Shown: piece by piece, positions 1-8,203 of the stretch
Position numbering within the stretch: the first letter of the stretch is position 1
Layout of the letters: each line of letters starts with the position of its first letter
NCBI RefSeq assembly: GCF_901827205.1
Contig: NZ_LR594675.1
Span: 6,318,001-6,382,000, forward strand
Direction: 5' to 3'
DNA: 64,000 nt
Origin: Variovorax sp. PBS-H4
GTDB lineage: Bacteria > Pseudomonadota > Gammaproteobacteria > Burkholderiales > Burkholderiaceae_C
The notes under the pieces: model-generated
Seen by the model: the letters and a program-made list of their open reading frames with translations, nothing else
What the model was told of the DNA's origin: nothing
The model's database searches: none
Translations under genes and position numbers: made by a program

Positions 1-275
1 CCCGCACGCCGCAAGTCCGGCTCGAATGCGAGTCCTTTGCCACGCTGCTCGCGCTCATGCCGAGACTGGACGTGATCGGGATCATGCCCAAGGGCTTCTT
101 CGATCGCCATGGTCCCGCAATGAACCTCGTCAGGTTGCCGATTGCCGACGTGCTGCCCGACACGACGATCCACGTGCTGCACCGCGCCGACGCGCCGCTG
201 ACGCTGCCGGCGCAGCGGCTGCTGGATTCGTTCCTGGCGGAAGCCCATGCGTTGCGGACATCGCCTCACCGCTGA
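1..275 (+). CDS. LysR-family transcriptional regulator, C-terminal fragment (cut by window edge)
   Basis: Only the last ~90 codons are inside the window; the reading frame is open from base 3 and enters from the left. The stretch with RLECESFATLLALMPRLDVIG and the final proline- and leucine-rich segment match the last part of a LysR effector-binding domain (the second periplasmic-binding-protein-like lobe). The helix-turn-helix is outside the window, so the regulon cannot be judged. The next gene starts 9 bases after the stop. An unrelated periplasmic-binding fold is possible but less likely. Confidence 0.6.
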   Translation, partial: RTPQVRLECESFATLLALMPRLDVIGIMPKGFFDRHGPAMNLVRLPIADVLPDTTIHVLHRADAPLTLPAQRLLDSFLAEAHALRTSPHR

Positions 276-284
276 CCTCGGCAA

Positions 285-1175
285 ATGACCACTCCCGCGG
301 CACCCTCGATCGAGACGCTGACCGAGATCAACATCGTCGACCTGCTGGATTCGACGGGCCTGTTGTGCCTGCGTGGCACGCCGCTGCGACGCGTGTTCAG
401 GCCTGTGGCCCGCCGCTTTGCGCGGACCGCGCACGAGTTCGACGCGCGCGTCGGTGCGCACGGCCTCGCGCAAGGCAGCGCGTGGCTGGTGGACCGGATG
501 ACGGCTGGCATCGTCACCCTTGGCCTGGAACACGTGCCGCGGCAGGGCCCTGTGGTCATCCTGGCCAACCACCCGGGAATGACCGACACCGTCGCGCTCT
601 TCGCCAGTCTCGCGTCTCGTCCCGACCTTCGGGTGATTGCGTCGGACCGCCCCTTTCTTCGCGCCTTGCCCAACGTCGCGCGGCATCTGATTTTTCTGCC
701 GGATGACGAAGGCGGGCGCATGGCCGTCGTACGCACTGCCGCCCGGCATTTGCAGGAAGGCGGCGCCCTGCTGACTTTTCCGGCGGGAGACATCGAGCCG
801 GACCCCGCCGCCTTCGGCGCGGACCGGGCCATTGCGTCATTGCAGAACTGGTCGAACAGCTATGCCTTGTTCGGCAGGCTGGTGCCGCGAACGCGGTTCG
901 TGCCGGCGCTCGTGAGCCATGTCATTTCACCGGATGCACAGCGGCATCCGCTGACCTTGTTGCGTCGCACGGCGCGGGACAGGGAGAAGCTGGCCACGGC
1001 GTTGCAGGTGGCGCTGGCGCGGTATCGGAATCTGGTGGCGAGAGTGACGTTCGGGAGTTCGCCGAATTCAAGAGCAGGAGGGGCGCAAGCCCTTGACGCA
1101 TGCATTGCTGCGCAGATGCTGCAGCTTATCGATACGGACGCGCGGCGGCGCTCCCAAGCAGTCCTTGGACCGTAG
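285..1175 (+). CDS. PlsC-like acyltransferase domain protein
   Basis: A 296-residue protein with a lysophospholipid-type acyltransferase core. NHPGMTD at residues 95-101 supplies the HX4D catalytic motif (His96, Asp101), and LLTFPAGDIEPDP near residue 163 sits where the family has its FPEG-type substrate motif. Family members transfer acyl chains to glycerolipids or related alcohols at the inner membrane. The ~80 residues ahead of the core are not recognised. The FPEG glutamate is replaced here (FPAGD), so the acceptor may not be a standard lysophosphatidate. It starts 9 bases after the LysR stop, which may be chance. The family call is solid; the substrate is unknown. Confidence 0.75.
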   Translation: MTTPAAPSIETLTEINIVDLLDSTGLLCLRGTPLRRVFRPVARRFARTAHEFDARVGAHGLAQGSAWLVDRMTAGIVTLGLEHVPRQGPVVILANHPGMTDTVALFASLASRPDLRVIASDRPFLRALPNVARHLIFLPDDEGGRMAVVRTAARHLQEGGALLTFPAGDIEPDPAAFGADRAIASLQNWSNSYALFGRLVPRTRFVPALVSHVISPDAQRHPLTLLRRTARDREKLATALQVALARYRNLVARVTFGSSPNSRAGGAQALDACIAAQMLQLIDTDARRRSQAVLGP

Positions 1176-1298
1176 CCACGAGGCAGTCGAGGCCGCCGCA
1201 GACAAGCTAGGCACGGGCCGTCGGTACGTTCAAGCACGACATCCACAGCACGAGCAGCCGCAGGAACTCGAAAAACGCGTCCGCGCCAACTCCAAGAG

Positions 1299-2117
1299 CT
1301 AGAGTTCTTCGGGTTCGAATCCCGCCAAGCGATAGGCCCCTTGAGGATGTGAGGTGTCGCCAGCGAAGCCGCGGCGTACCAGCTCAGTCAAATACATCTC
1401 GTCCCACTCGATGTTCGCAAGGTTGACTTCGGTTCCCAACTCCTTGACTAGCCAAGCGCAGATCTTGTGCTTGTAGTCCCTGGAAACCCCGGGAATGACA
1501 ACCACCGGGAGTTCGTAGATCAACTTTTCAACAGGAAACCGACGCGCCAGCTCCGCGATGAGCTCCCCGCGCACCGTGTTACCCGAGAACAATTCGGACG
1601 CTTCAAGGAACACCCAATCTGCACCTGCATCTAGGCAGACCTGAACGTCGTGGATCAGCGTTGGGTCGTCTAGCGAGCCTTCCTTGCGACCTACCTCTCC
1701 GAAGACCTTCAGTCCTGTGTCCTTGGCGAGCTTGATGGCGGCACTTTTGTCTTTTGCACTAAGCTTAAGAAGGTTGTCCGACACTTCGATTCCGCTGAAC
1801 CCCGTGGCCACGACGTCGTCGACGAACTTCTCATAGCGGCCGGTCTTCAGCGCCAGTTCGGCAAACAGACCTCCTGGTGAAGTCGAGATCCCGTGCGCCG
1901 CGTACTGCGCCAGCTTGGAGCGGAGCAGCTCGGCGGGCATGAAGCGCGCGATACCCGCGGCGATCTTCGCGAAGTCGATGTATTCGCCCGCAGATTCGAC
2001 GGTGTCAGTTTGCCGAGACAGGCCCATGCCCCAGTCGATCATCATCGCCAGCCCATTGGTGCGAGGCTTGGCTTGACGTTCCGGAATGGCGAAGTCTTGG
2101 AATGCGGTGGTAATCAC
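1299..2117 (-). CDS. phosphosulfolactate synthase-like protein (ComA family)
   Basis: A 272-residue TIM-barrel enzyme resembling (2R)-phospho-3-sulfolactate synthase, which adds sulfite to phosphoenolpyruvate in archaeal coenzyme M synthesis and in Bacillus sulfolactate formation. The opening FAIPERQAKPRTNGLAMMID is typical of the family, as are EVGRKEG and the C-terminal NLANIEWDE segment. The start is a GTG; the in-frame Met pair at residues 25-26 lies inside the conserved region, so a shorter start is unlikely. It lies 12 bases after the substrate-binding protein gene and downstream of a sulfatase, suggesting sulfonate or sulfate-ester metabolism. The exact reaction in this host is not shown; bacterial homologues may act on a different sulfonate. 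Confidence 0.7.
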   Translation of the reverse strand: MITTAFQDFAIPERQAKPRTNGLAMMIDWGMGLSRQTDTVESAGEYIDFAKIAAGIARFMPAELLRSKLAQYAAHGISTSPGGLFAELALKTGRYEKFVDDVVATGFSGIEVSDNLLKLSAKDKSAAIKLAKDTGLKVFGEVGRKEGSLDDPTLIHDVQVCLDAGADWVFLEASELFSGNTVRGELIAELARRFPVEKLIYELPVVVIPGVSRDYKHKICAWLVKELGTEVNLANIEWDEMYLTELVRRGFAGDTSHPQGAYRLAGFEPEEL

Positions 2118-2129
2118 GAGATCTGTCTT

Positions 2130-3122
2130 TCAGTCGAGTTTGAGATGCGCCTTCTCCGCGAGCACCTTCCAGCGCTGCAAGTCTTGCGTGACGAAGGTGT
2201 TGGTCTGTGCAGGCGTCGCGTACTCGGCATCGATTCCCACCTTGGAGAACCCGGAGGAGACATCGGGCTCCTTCAGGATCGTGCTGATCGCTGCACTCAC
2301 CTTCTGAACGCGGTCGGCTGGCACGCCGGCGGGGGCTGCAACGACGAACCACTGTGTTGCTTCGAAGCCCGGGAGGGTTTCGGCAAGCGTCGGCACATCC
2401 GGCAGATTCTTCGACCTTGTCGCGGTCGTCACTGCATAGGGCTTCAGCTTGCCGGCCTGGATGTGCGGAAGCACCGAGGTGATGCCAAGAACACCCAGGT
2501 TGACCTGGCCGCCAATGACATCCGTGACCGCTTGCGCACCGCCTTCGTAGGGAATGTGATTGACGCTGACACCAGCCATCTGGGCGAAAAGTTCACCTGC
2601 AAGGTGCTGGGCGGTGCCGTTGCCAGACGACACATAGTTGAAGCTCTGCGGCTTCGCCTTGGTCGCTGTGATCAGTTCCTTGACGGTTCCCGGGAGCGGC
2701 TCGGCCATCGTCCCGAACAGCACGGCCGGGCCCTTGCCAAGCATCGCTACAGCGGCGAGCTCCTTGCCGACCTGTGGGGAGGGCGTCGCGCTCAGAACAG
2801 GCCCTGGGACGGTCACGAGGGTGTATCCGTCCGCAGGCGCCTTGGCTGCAAAGTTCAGGGCAATGACTCCTGCCGCGCCAGGACGGTTGTCCACAACCAC
2901 CGGCTGCCCTAACAGAGCTTCGAGTCGGCGTGCGACGATGCGAGTAGCAGAGTCTGCGCTGCCGCCTGCCGGCCAGCCGACCACCCAAGTGATGGTCTTG
3001 CTGGGATAGGTGGGAGCGCCGGTCGTCTGGGCCGTCGCGCTTTGGGCAATGCCGGCCAGCGCAACAATCGTCAAGCACGATGCGACAGCTCGACGGGTGA
3101 TGTGAAGGTTCGGTAGATGCAT
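2130..3122 (-). CDS. Bug-family TTT substrate-binding protein
   Basis: A periplasmic solute receptor of the tripartite tricarboxylate transporter class, ~330 residues. The chosen ATG gives a signal peptide: positive start (LHITRRA), hydrophobic CLTIVALAGIA, then SATAQ as a likely cleavage site. The mature protein opens with YPSKTITWVVGWPAGGSADS, the Bug signature, followed by VVDNRPGAAG. A longer in-frame start exists but would bury the signal peptide. The ComA-like gene follows after 12 bases and the sulfatase lies upstream, so the ligand may be a sulfonated or sulfated organic acid; this is inferred from context only. No TctA/TctB pair is adjacent. Confidence 0.85.
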   Translation of the reverse strand: MHLPNLHITRRAVASCLTIVALAGIAQSATAQTTGAPTYPSKTITWVVGWPAGGSADSATRIVARRLEALLGQPVVVDNRPGAAGVIALNFAAKAPADGYTLVTVPGPVLSATPSPQVGKELAAVAMLGKGPAVLFGTMAEPLPGTVKELITATKAKPQSFNYVSSGNGTAQHLAGELFAQMAGVSVNHIPYEGGAQAVTDVIGGQVNLGVLGITSVLPHIQAGKLKPYAVTTATRSKNLPDVPTLAETLPGFEATQWFVVAAPAGVPADRVQKVSAAISTILKEPDVSSGFSKVGIDAEYATPAQTNTFVTQDLQRWKVLAEKAHLKLD

Positions 3123-3159
3123 GGAGATCCTCGTGGAGTGGAGTTGATGAAAGCAAGAC

Positions 3160-3512
3160 CTAGCTGTCGCCGGATCCCGATGCGCCGGTGGGAAGACGCA
3201 TGGCATCAGCGATGGCGCGAGCGACGTGGGGCCGGTTTGAAGGCGCAAAGCCGGTCATGCATGCTCGACCGGACCTGAGCATGTAGATGGCGGATGTCTG
3301 GCGCAGTCGTCGACTTGTTGCGCCGTGAGGCCGGTGTAGCTGAACATGCCCCGCTGCCGAGTCATGCATGAAAAGTCTTCGCCGGGCAGCATCGACTCCA
3401 GGACGCCGCCAAGGCCCGTGCGCATGCGAGCATCTCGGCCGAATTCCTCGTTGAGCGACAGGATCGGATCACCGGCGAAGGGTTGAACCTGGGCGAAATG
3501 CATGGCGCTCAC
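3160..3512 (-). pseudogene. collapsed aromatic/aspartate aminotransferase remnant (TyrB/AspC type)
   Basis: The first ~29 codons (FAQVQPFAGDPILSLNEEFG) are the start of a class I aspartate/tyrosine aminotransferase. They run directly into MRTGLGGVLESMLPGEDF and QRGMFSYTGLTAQQVD, which belong near the C-terminus of a ~400-residue enzyme, so roughly 300 middle codons including the PLP lysine are missing. The frame then shifts: a neighbouring frame continues with LRQTSAIYMLRSGRACMTGF and HVARAIADAM, the normal C-terminal end. The start overlaps the sulfatase stop by 4 bases. An internal deletion plus a frameshift is the simplest reading; the product cannot be active. Confidence 0.8.
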
Positions 3513-4837
3513 TTCGGGTCCTTCGCACCTGGCTTGACGTTCGGGAAAGACTCCACGCTGTCGTTGAAGGCCTTAACCATGCGCAACATCGGGCCTAGCA
3601 CCCAAGTGTTGAACACGAGGATGTCAGTCTCTTCCTTCGGATCGCGCGTCAGGTTGAAAAGGTACGGCGACTCGAGCTTGCCCTTGCCTTCGTTGACTTC
3701 TGGCTCCCAGTAGAAGTGCAACTTCCAATCCCTCCACTTGAGCGCACGCATTTCCTGCTTGATGTAGAAGATGAAGCCTTCGCGCGCCGACTTCGACTCG
3801 TTCTTGAAGAGGAAGTCGGCTTGGTCGACGCCGTCGATGGGTCGGTCCGTCGGAATGCTTGCGCCGGCCAGCCTTGCAAGCGTCGTGAAGATGTCGGTGA
3901 CATGGACGATCTCGTTGCTGACGCGGCCGGGGTCAATGCGCCCAGGCCAACGAGCGATGAAGGGGACACGCAAGCTTCCTTCCATGGCTGTGTGGTACGT
4001 GCCTCTCCACGGGCCTGCGGTGCCGCGGAACGGGGCGCGGAACTCCGGGCCGTTGTCGCTGCAGAAAATCAACAGCGTGTTGTCCGAGATGCCAAGGCGG
4101 CTGACCTCGTCGACAACCTGGCCGACGCGATGATCCATTTCGGCCATCGAATCTGCGAAGTCCCCGTTTCCTGTCCTGCCCGCAAAGTCGCGATGTGGCA
4201 GCGTGGGAAAGTGCAAATGGACCAGAGGCAAGTACAGAAAGAACGGCTTCTTTGCTTGAACATGCCGGTTCATGAACTCGTTGCTCTTTGCTACCAGTTC
4301 CTCGTCGATTGTTCGGCGGGACTCCAGGTCGTACAGCTTGACCTGCCTGGAACGCTGGCCGGCTTTGCCCTCCATGATGTAGGGCAGGTCGGCAACGGAA
4401 GAGTCATAGCCAACGGACGAGGTGAACTGGCTCTCGTCGGTCGTTCTCGGGATTCCATACCACTCATCGAAGCCGCGATCCGAGGGATAACGTCCTTCGA
4501 TGTCCCCTAGATGCCACTTGCCGAAATGTGCCGTGGCGTAGCCCTGCGCAGAAAGAAGCTGTGCAAGCGTCAGTTCCCAGCGCGTCAGGCCCTGAGGCAG
4601 ACCAGGGGGGACGGACTGCAGGCTGCCAGTACGGATCGGATGGCGACCGGTCATCAACGCGGAACGCGTGGGAACGCAGTCGCTTTCGACGTTGAAGTTC
4701 TGCAGAAGGACGCCTTCTTCAGCAAAGGCGTCGATGCGGGGGGTCGGGGCACCGCGTAATGCGCCCCCTCCATAGCAACCGAGTTCACCCCATCCGAGGT
4801 TGTCGGCGACGATGAGGACGATGTTGGGCTGAGTCAT
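3509..4837 (-). CDS. type I sulfatase (arylsulfatase-like)
   Basis: A 442-residue alkaline-phosphatase-fold sulfatase that hydrolyses sulfate esters. Cys54 in SDCVPTRSALMTGRHP is the CxPxR site converted to formylglycine. The N-terminal metal site reads VADNLGWGELGCYGG, where most sulfatases have two consecutive Asp; the second is Asn13 here. FCSDNGPEF supplies the later Asp-Asn metal pair, and SLRVPFIARWPG is a family C-terminal motif. There is no signal peptide, so the enzyme is probably cytoplasmic, consistent with import of a small sulfate ester by the adjacent Bug system. A LysR gene and an operator-like repeat lie just upstream. No formylglycine-generating enzyme is in the window. Substrate unknown. 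Confidence 0.85.
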   Translation of the reverse strand: MTQPNIVLIVADNLGWGELGCYGGGALRGAPTPRIDAFAEEGVLLQNFNVESDCVPTRSALMTGRHPIRTGSLQSVPPGLPQGLTRWELTLAQLLSAQGYATAHFGKWHLGDIEGRYPSDRGFDEWYGIPRTTDESQFTSSVGYDSSVADLPYIMEGKAGQRSRQVKLYDLESRRTIDEELVAKSNEFMNRHVQAKKPFFLYLPLVHLHFPTLPHRDFAGRTGNGDFADSMAEMDHRVGQVVDEVSRLGISDNTLLIFCSDNGPEFRAPFRGTAGPWRGTYHTAMEGSLRVPFIARWPGRIDPGRVSNEIVHVTDIFTTLARLAGASIPTDRPIDGVDQADFLFKNESKSAREGFIFYIKQEMRALKWRDWKLHFYWEPEVNEGKGKLESPYLFNLTRDPKEETDILVFNTWVLGPMLRMVKAFNDSVESFPNVKPGAKDPK

Positions 4838-4900
4838 GGCGAGAGTTCACGAGTTCGAAAACTGTGAGACTCACGCCAGAAGCGCACCTGTGGCATTCTT

Positions 4901-4925
4901 TGTGAGAACTTTTTCCATTCTCACA
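4901..4925. promoter_or_regulatory. inverted repeat upstream of the sulfatase, candidate LysR operator
   Basis: TGTGAGAA and TTCTCACA form perfect 8-base arms around a 9-base spacer, 64-88 bases upstream of the sulfatase start and downstream of the LysR gene. A further TGTGAGA half-site lies at 4863-4869, nearer the sulfatase. The T-N11-A pattern fits LysR binding boxes. The assignment to the neighbouring regulator is inferred from position. Confidence 0.55.
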
Positions 4926-4942
4926 GGGCATACGTCGGGAAA

Positions 4943-5845
4943 TTACCTGCGCCTTGGGCGCGCTGCATCCAGAAGCAGCCCCCTGAACTCGACCATCAGA
5001 TGCGACCATTTCGCGTCTGGCCGCGTCAGCAGCACGACTGAACGTTTGATGTGCAGCTCTGAGAGGGAGAGCGGCATCACCCTGCCAAGCCAACCACGCA
5101 ATAGCGGTGCTCGAACGAGCGCAAGGAGATCAGTCGACGAGATGATTTCCAGCGCCGCCTCGGACATGTAGTCCACTTCCAGTGCCACGTGAGGAACTGG
5201 CTGATGATTGCGCTGAAATACGCTGTTGAGCAGCTGACGAGCGGCACTGTTTTGCGATGCCATTACCCAGGGGTAGGGCGTGAGATCGGCCAGCGTCAAG
5301 TCAGGGTTGCTTGCCAACGGATGCTGCACGCGTGCGACCAGGCGCGAGTCTTCCTCCGCCAGGCTCAATTGAGTGCAGCTCCAGTGTTGACCCGGGTATG
5401 CCGGGGCTATTGCCATGTCGAGAAGGCCATCCTCCACCGCAGAATTGAGCTCGTCAGACTTGCCGATCCGAAGCTGCAACCTGACAGCAGGGCGACGACG
5501 CACCAATTCGGACATCGCATGCACCACGTTGCTCTCTCCGGGACTGGTGATACCGATGCGCAAGAGCCCTGAGTGGCGGGCCCGAAGCTCACTCGCCATT
5601 CGTACGAGCTCGAAGTGCTGCGCCTCGTAGCGGCGTGCCGTTTCGTGGAACAGTTCACCTTCGTTCGTGAGCTTGGCTCCGTGAATTCCCCTCTCGAGCA
5701 GCGGGACGCCTGCTTCGTCCTCGAGTCGCCGCAGCGCTTTCGACACCGAGGGCTGTGTCAGGCCAATGTTCGCTGCAGCTCGGCTAAGGCTGCCGGAGCG
5801 CACGACCTCTAGAAAGGTGGAGATATCACTACGGGAGAAGTCCAT
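4943..5845 (-). CDS. LysR-family transcriptional regulator
   Basis: A 300-residue LysR protein. The N-terminal winged helix-turn-helix runs from FLEVVRSGSLSRAAANIGL through QPSVSKALRRLEDEAGVPL to LTNEGELF; the effector-binding domain starts near residue 90 (LRIGITSPGESNVVHAM). It lies directly upstream of the sulfatase on the same strand, with 105 bases between them holding the inverted repeat at 4901-4925, so it is the likely regulator of the sulfatase/Bug/ComA-like genes. It is divergent from a second LysR gene 218 bases away. Confidence 0.85.
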   Translation of the reverse strand: MDFSRSDISTFLEVVRSGSLSRAAANIGLTQPSVSKALRRLEDEAGVPLLERGIHGAKLTNEGELFHETARRYEAQHFELVRMASELRARHSGLLRIGITSPGESNVVHAMSELVRRRPAVRLQLRIGKSDELNSAVEDGLLDMAIAPAYPGQHWSCTQLSLAEEDSRLVARVQHPLASNPDLTLADLTPYPWVMASQNSAARQLLNSVFQRNHQPVPHVALEVDYMSEAALEIISSTDLLALVRAPLLRGWLGRVMPLSLSELHIKRSVVLLTRPDAKWSHLMVEFRGLLLDAARPRRR

Positions 5846-6063
5846 GCGGTCCAGGAATGAGTTTGGGCTCGCTGGAGAATATCCCAGGGCGCATGTCTGG
5901 CTAGCATCAAGATTGAAGGAGTTTCCAGACTCGTCTTCGTCTCGATTTCACCGGTGCAGCCCCAGGCTGCGTCTCCTAGCCAACGGAGCGCGGCAGCAAA
6001 GCAGTCGCTCAAGTCGAGCCAGCAGACAACGACAGCCTGGCGTGTCTACGGCACACTGATGTC

Positions 6064-7023
6064 ATGCCACTCCCACCCGAGCCAGATGGCGATGCAGCAC
6101 GGCGCCTGGACGAGCCGCTGCTCCGCTCCCTGCATGCATTGCTCAGCGAGTCCGGGGTGTCCCAGGCTGCCTCCCGCCTGGGCATTGCCCAATCTGCCAT
6201 GAGTCGTCACCTGGCCGTTCTGCGCCGCCTGATCGGCGACCCGCTCCTGATCAGGGTCGGGAATCGCATGGCGCTTACCGAACGGGCCCAGGAACTGGTC
6301 GCCCCCACGCGGCGCATCCTGGCGGACATGTCGCTGCTGGTGTCCCATGCGATTGCACGGCCCTTGCGCGATCTGCGCCGCAGCTTCCGGATCGCCACCT
6401 ACGACTTCATGCCCAAGGCCTTCTTCGCCCAGCTCGCCGAGCGCATCGGCCGCGATGCGCCCGAGTGCGACCTGGTCATCCGCGGCCTGGGCTCGCGCTT
6501 CGAGCACTACCGGCAGCTTGCGGACGGCGACGTGGACCTGGTGATCACCGTCTGGCCGGAACTGCCGGAACACCTGCGCGCCACTGGCCTGCTCAACGAA
6601 CCGCTGGTGTGCGTGCTTCGCCCCGGCCATCCGCTGGCTGACGCCGGCGCCCTGACGCTGGAAAGCTATGAGCGGGCCAGGCATCTGACCTCCCTCGAGC
6701 ACGTGCCGGGGCGGGGCACGGTCATCGATGCCCAGCTGGCCGATCTGGGCGTGACGCTGCGCACCCTGGTGCACACCCAATTCCTGAGCCTGGCCCCCAG
6801 CATCCTGTCGCGCACCGACCTCGTCTTCACGACGGGGCGCCTGCTGGCCGAGGACTTCGCGCGCGAGCACGGCCTGGTCATCGTGCCCTTTCCTGCCAAG
6901 ATCAAGCCGATGCGCTACCGGCTCGTGTGGCACGAGCGCACGCACACCGACCATGCCTTGCGCTGGCTCCGGGAAGAACTGGCGGCGGCGGCGCGCGCCC
7001 TGGCCCACCGGCCGAGGTCATGA
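6064..7023 (+). CDS. LysR-family transcriptional regulator
   Basis: A 319-residue LysR protein. The DNA-binding domain is LLRSLHALLSESGVSQAASR, QSAMSRHLAVLRRLIGDPLL and MALTERAQEL. The effector domain opens with RSFRIATYDFMPKAFFAQLA and contains GDVDLVITVWPE. It is followed 70 bases later on the same strand by the adenosine-deaminase-like gene and a Bug protein, which are its probable targets. It resembles the NodD/PhnF-like LysR branch in having a long first helix, but I cannot place it in a subfamily. Confidence 0.85.
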   Translation: MPLPPEPDGDAARRLDEPLLRSLHALLSESGVSQAASRLGIAQSAMSRHLAVLRRLIGDPLLIRVGNRMALTERAQELVAPTRRILADMSLLVSHAIARPLRDLRRSFRIATYDFMPKAFFAQLAERIGRDAPECDLVIRGLGSRFEHYRQLADGDVDLVITVWPELPEHLRATGLLNEPLVCVLRPGHPLADAGALTLESYERARHLTSLEHVPGRGTVIDAQLADLGVTLRTLVHTQFLSLAPSILSRTDLVFTTGRLLAEDFAREHGLVIVPFPAKIKPMRYRLVWHERTHTDHALRWLREELAAAARALAHRPRS

Positions 7024-7093
7024 CAACGCTGTCATAACCCGACACCCGCCCCAGCCCTGGGCCGGGTACGTGCCGGCCGATAAGGTTCGCTGC

Positions 7094-8179
7094 ATGCATG
7101 AACCTCCAGCCAATTCATTCGCGTCCGGCGTCGTCCCTGCGCAGTTGCTGAAGCAGCTGCCCAAGGTGGACCTGCATCTGCACATCGCAGGTACTCTGCG
7201 GCCTGCCACCCTGGCCGAGCTCGCGCGCCGCCACGGACTGCCCCTGCCCCGTCCCGTGGACAGGCTGTACGCCTATCGCGACTTCTACGATTTCATCGAC
7301 GTGCTGCGATTGAGCGCGCGCGCGGTGCGTACCGCCGCCGACTTCGAACGCATGGCCTACGAGGCAATCGAGGACGCCGCCGCCGCCGGCACGCGACATG
7401 TGGAGATGTCCTTCAATCCGCAGTACTACATGCCGACGCAGGTGCCCTACCGGGTCCAGATCGACGGCCTCGCAGCGGGGGTGCAGGCGGCCCGGTCCGA
7501 CTTCGGCTGCTCCGCCTTGCTCATCGCCTCGCTTGACCGAGGCCTGCCGATGGACAGTGCCGAACACGCCATGGCCGACATCATCTCGCAGCCGCATGAC
7601 CTCGTCGTGGGAATCGGCGTGGACGGGCCTGAGCGGGAAGGCCCGCCCGCCAAGCTGGCGCCGCTCTTCGAGCGTGCGGGTCGAGCGGGCCTTCGCCGCA
7701 CCGCCCACGTGTGCGAAGACAACCAGACACCGCAGGAGGCCCCGCCTTCGAACGTGCGTGACTGCCTGCTCATGCTCGGCTGCGACCGCCTGGACCACGG
7801 CTACAACCTGCTGGCAGACGACGACGGAGTCCATCGTGCGCGGGATGGCGGTGTGTACTTCTGCGTGTGCGGCATCACGAGCGTCAAGCGCAACCAGACG
7901 CGCAGGCTGCAGGGCATTCGCGCGATGCGGGAGGCCGGTCTCCGGCTGACACTCAACACGGACGACCCGGCGATGTTCCACACCGATCAGACCCACACCC
8001 TCGGCACGGTGCTCGAGGGTTGCGGCTGGTCCTGGAAGGAGGCCTGCGAATTCAGCCTGGCGGGCGTCGATGCCTCCTGGCTGGATGCGGATGCCAAGCG
8101 CGCGCTGCGGCAGCGCTTCGAGCATGAGATTGCTGCGCTCACCGATGCGCCAGGCACGAGCACACCCGCCATTCAATGA
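7094..8179 (+). CDS. adenosine deaminase-family hydrolase
   Basis: A ~361-residue zinc amidohydrolase of the adenosine/adenine deaminase family, which replaces an amine with oxygen on a purine or related ring. Zinc ligands are visible in KVDLHLHIAGTLRP (His28, His30), the conserved His...Glu pair appears as TAHVCED where the family usually has HAGE, LDHGYN replaces the usual IGHG, and LTLNTDDPAMF is the standard SLNTDDP motif. These changes suggest a non-standard substrate. The start at the ATG giving MHEPPANSF is chosen because the longer frame overlaps the LysR gene. The next gene encodes a Bug receptor, so the substrate may be imported; purine identity is not shown. Confidence 0.8.
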   Translation: MHEPPANSFASGVVPAQLLKQLPKVDLHLHIAGTLRPATLAELARRHGLPLPRPVDRLYAYRDFYDFIDVLRLSARAVRTAADFERMAYEAIEDAAAAGTRHVEMSFNPQYYMPTQVPYRVQIDGLAAGVQAARSDFGCSALLIASLDRGLPMDSAEHAMADIISQPHDLVVGIGVDGPEREGPPAKLAPLFERAGRAGLRRTAHVCEDNQTPQEAPPSNVRDCLLMLGCDRLDHGYNLLADDDGVHRARDGGVYFCVCGITSVKRNQTRRLQGIRAMREAGLRLTLNTDDPAMFHTDQTHTLGTVLEGCGWSWKEACEFSLAGVDASWLDADAKRALRQRFEHEIAALTDAPGTSTPAIQ

Positions 8180-8203
8180 CCGCTCACCATGCAGGAGCCT
8201 TTC

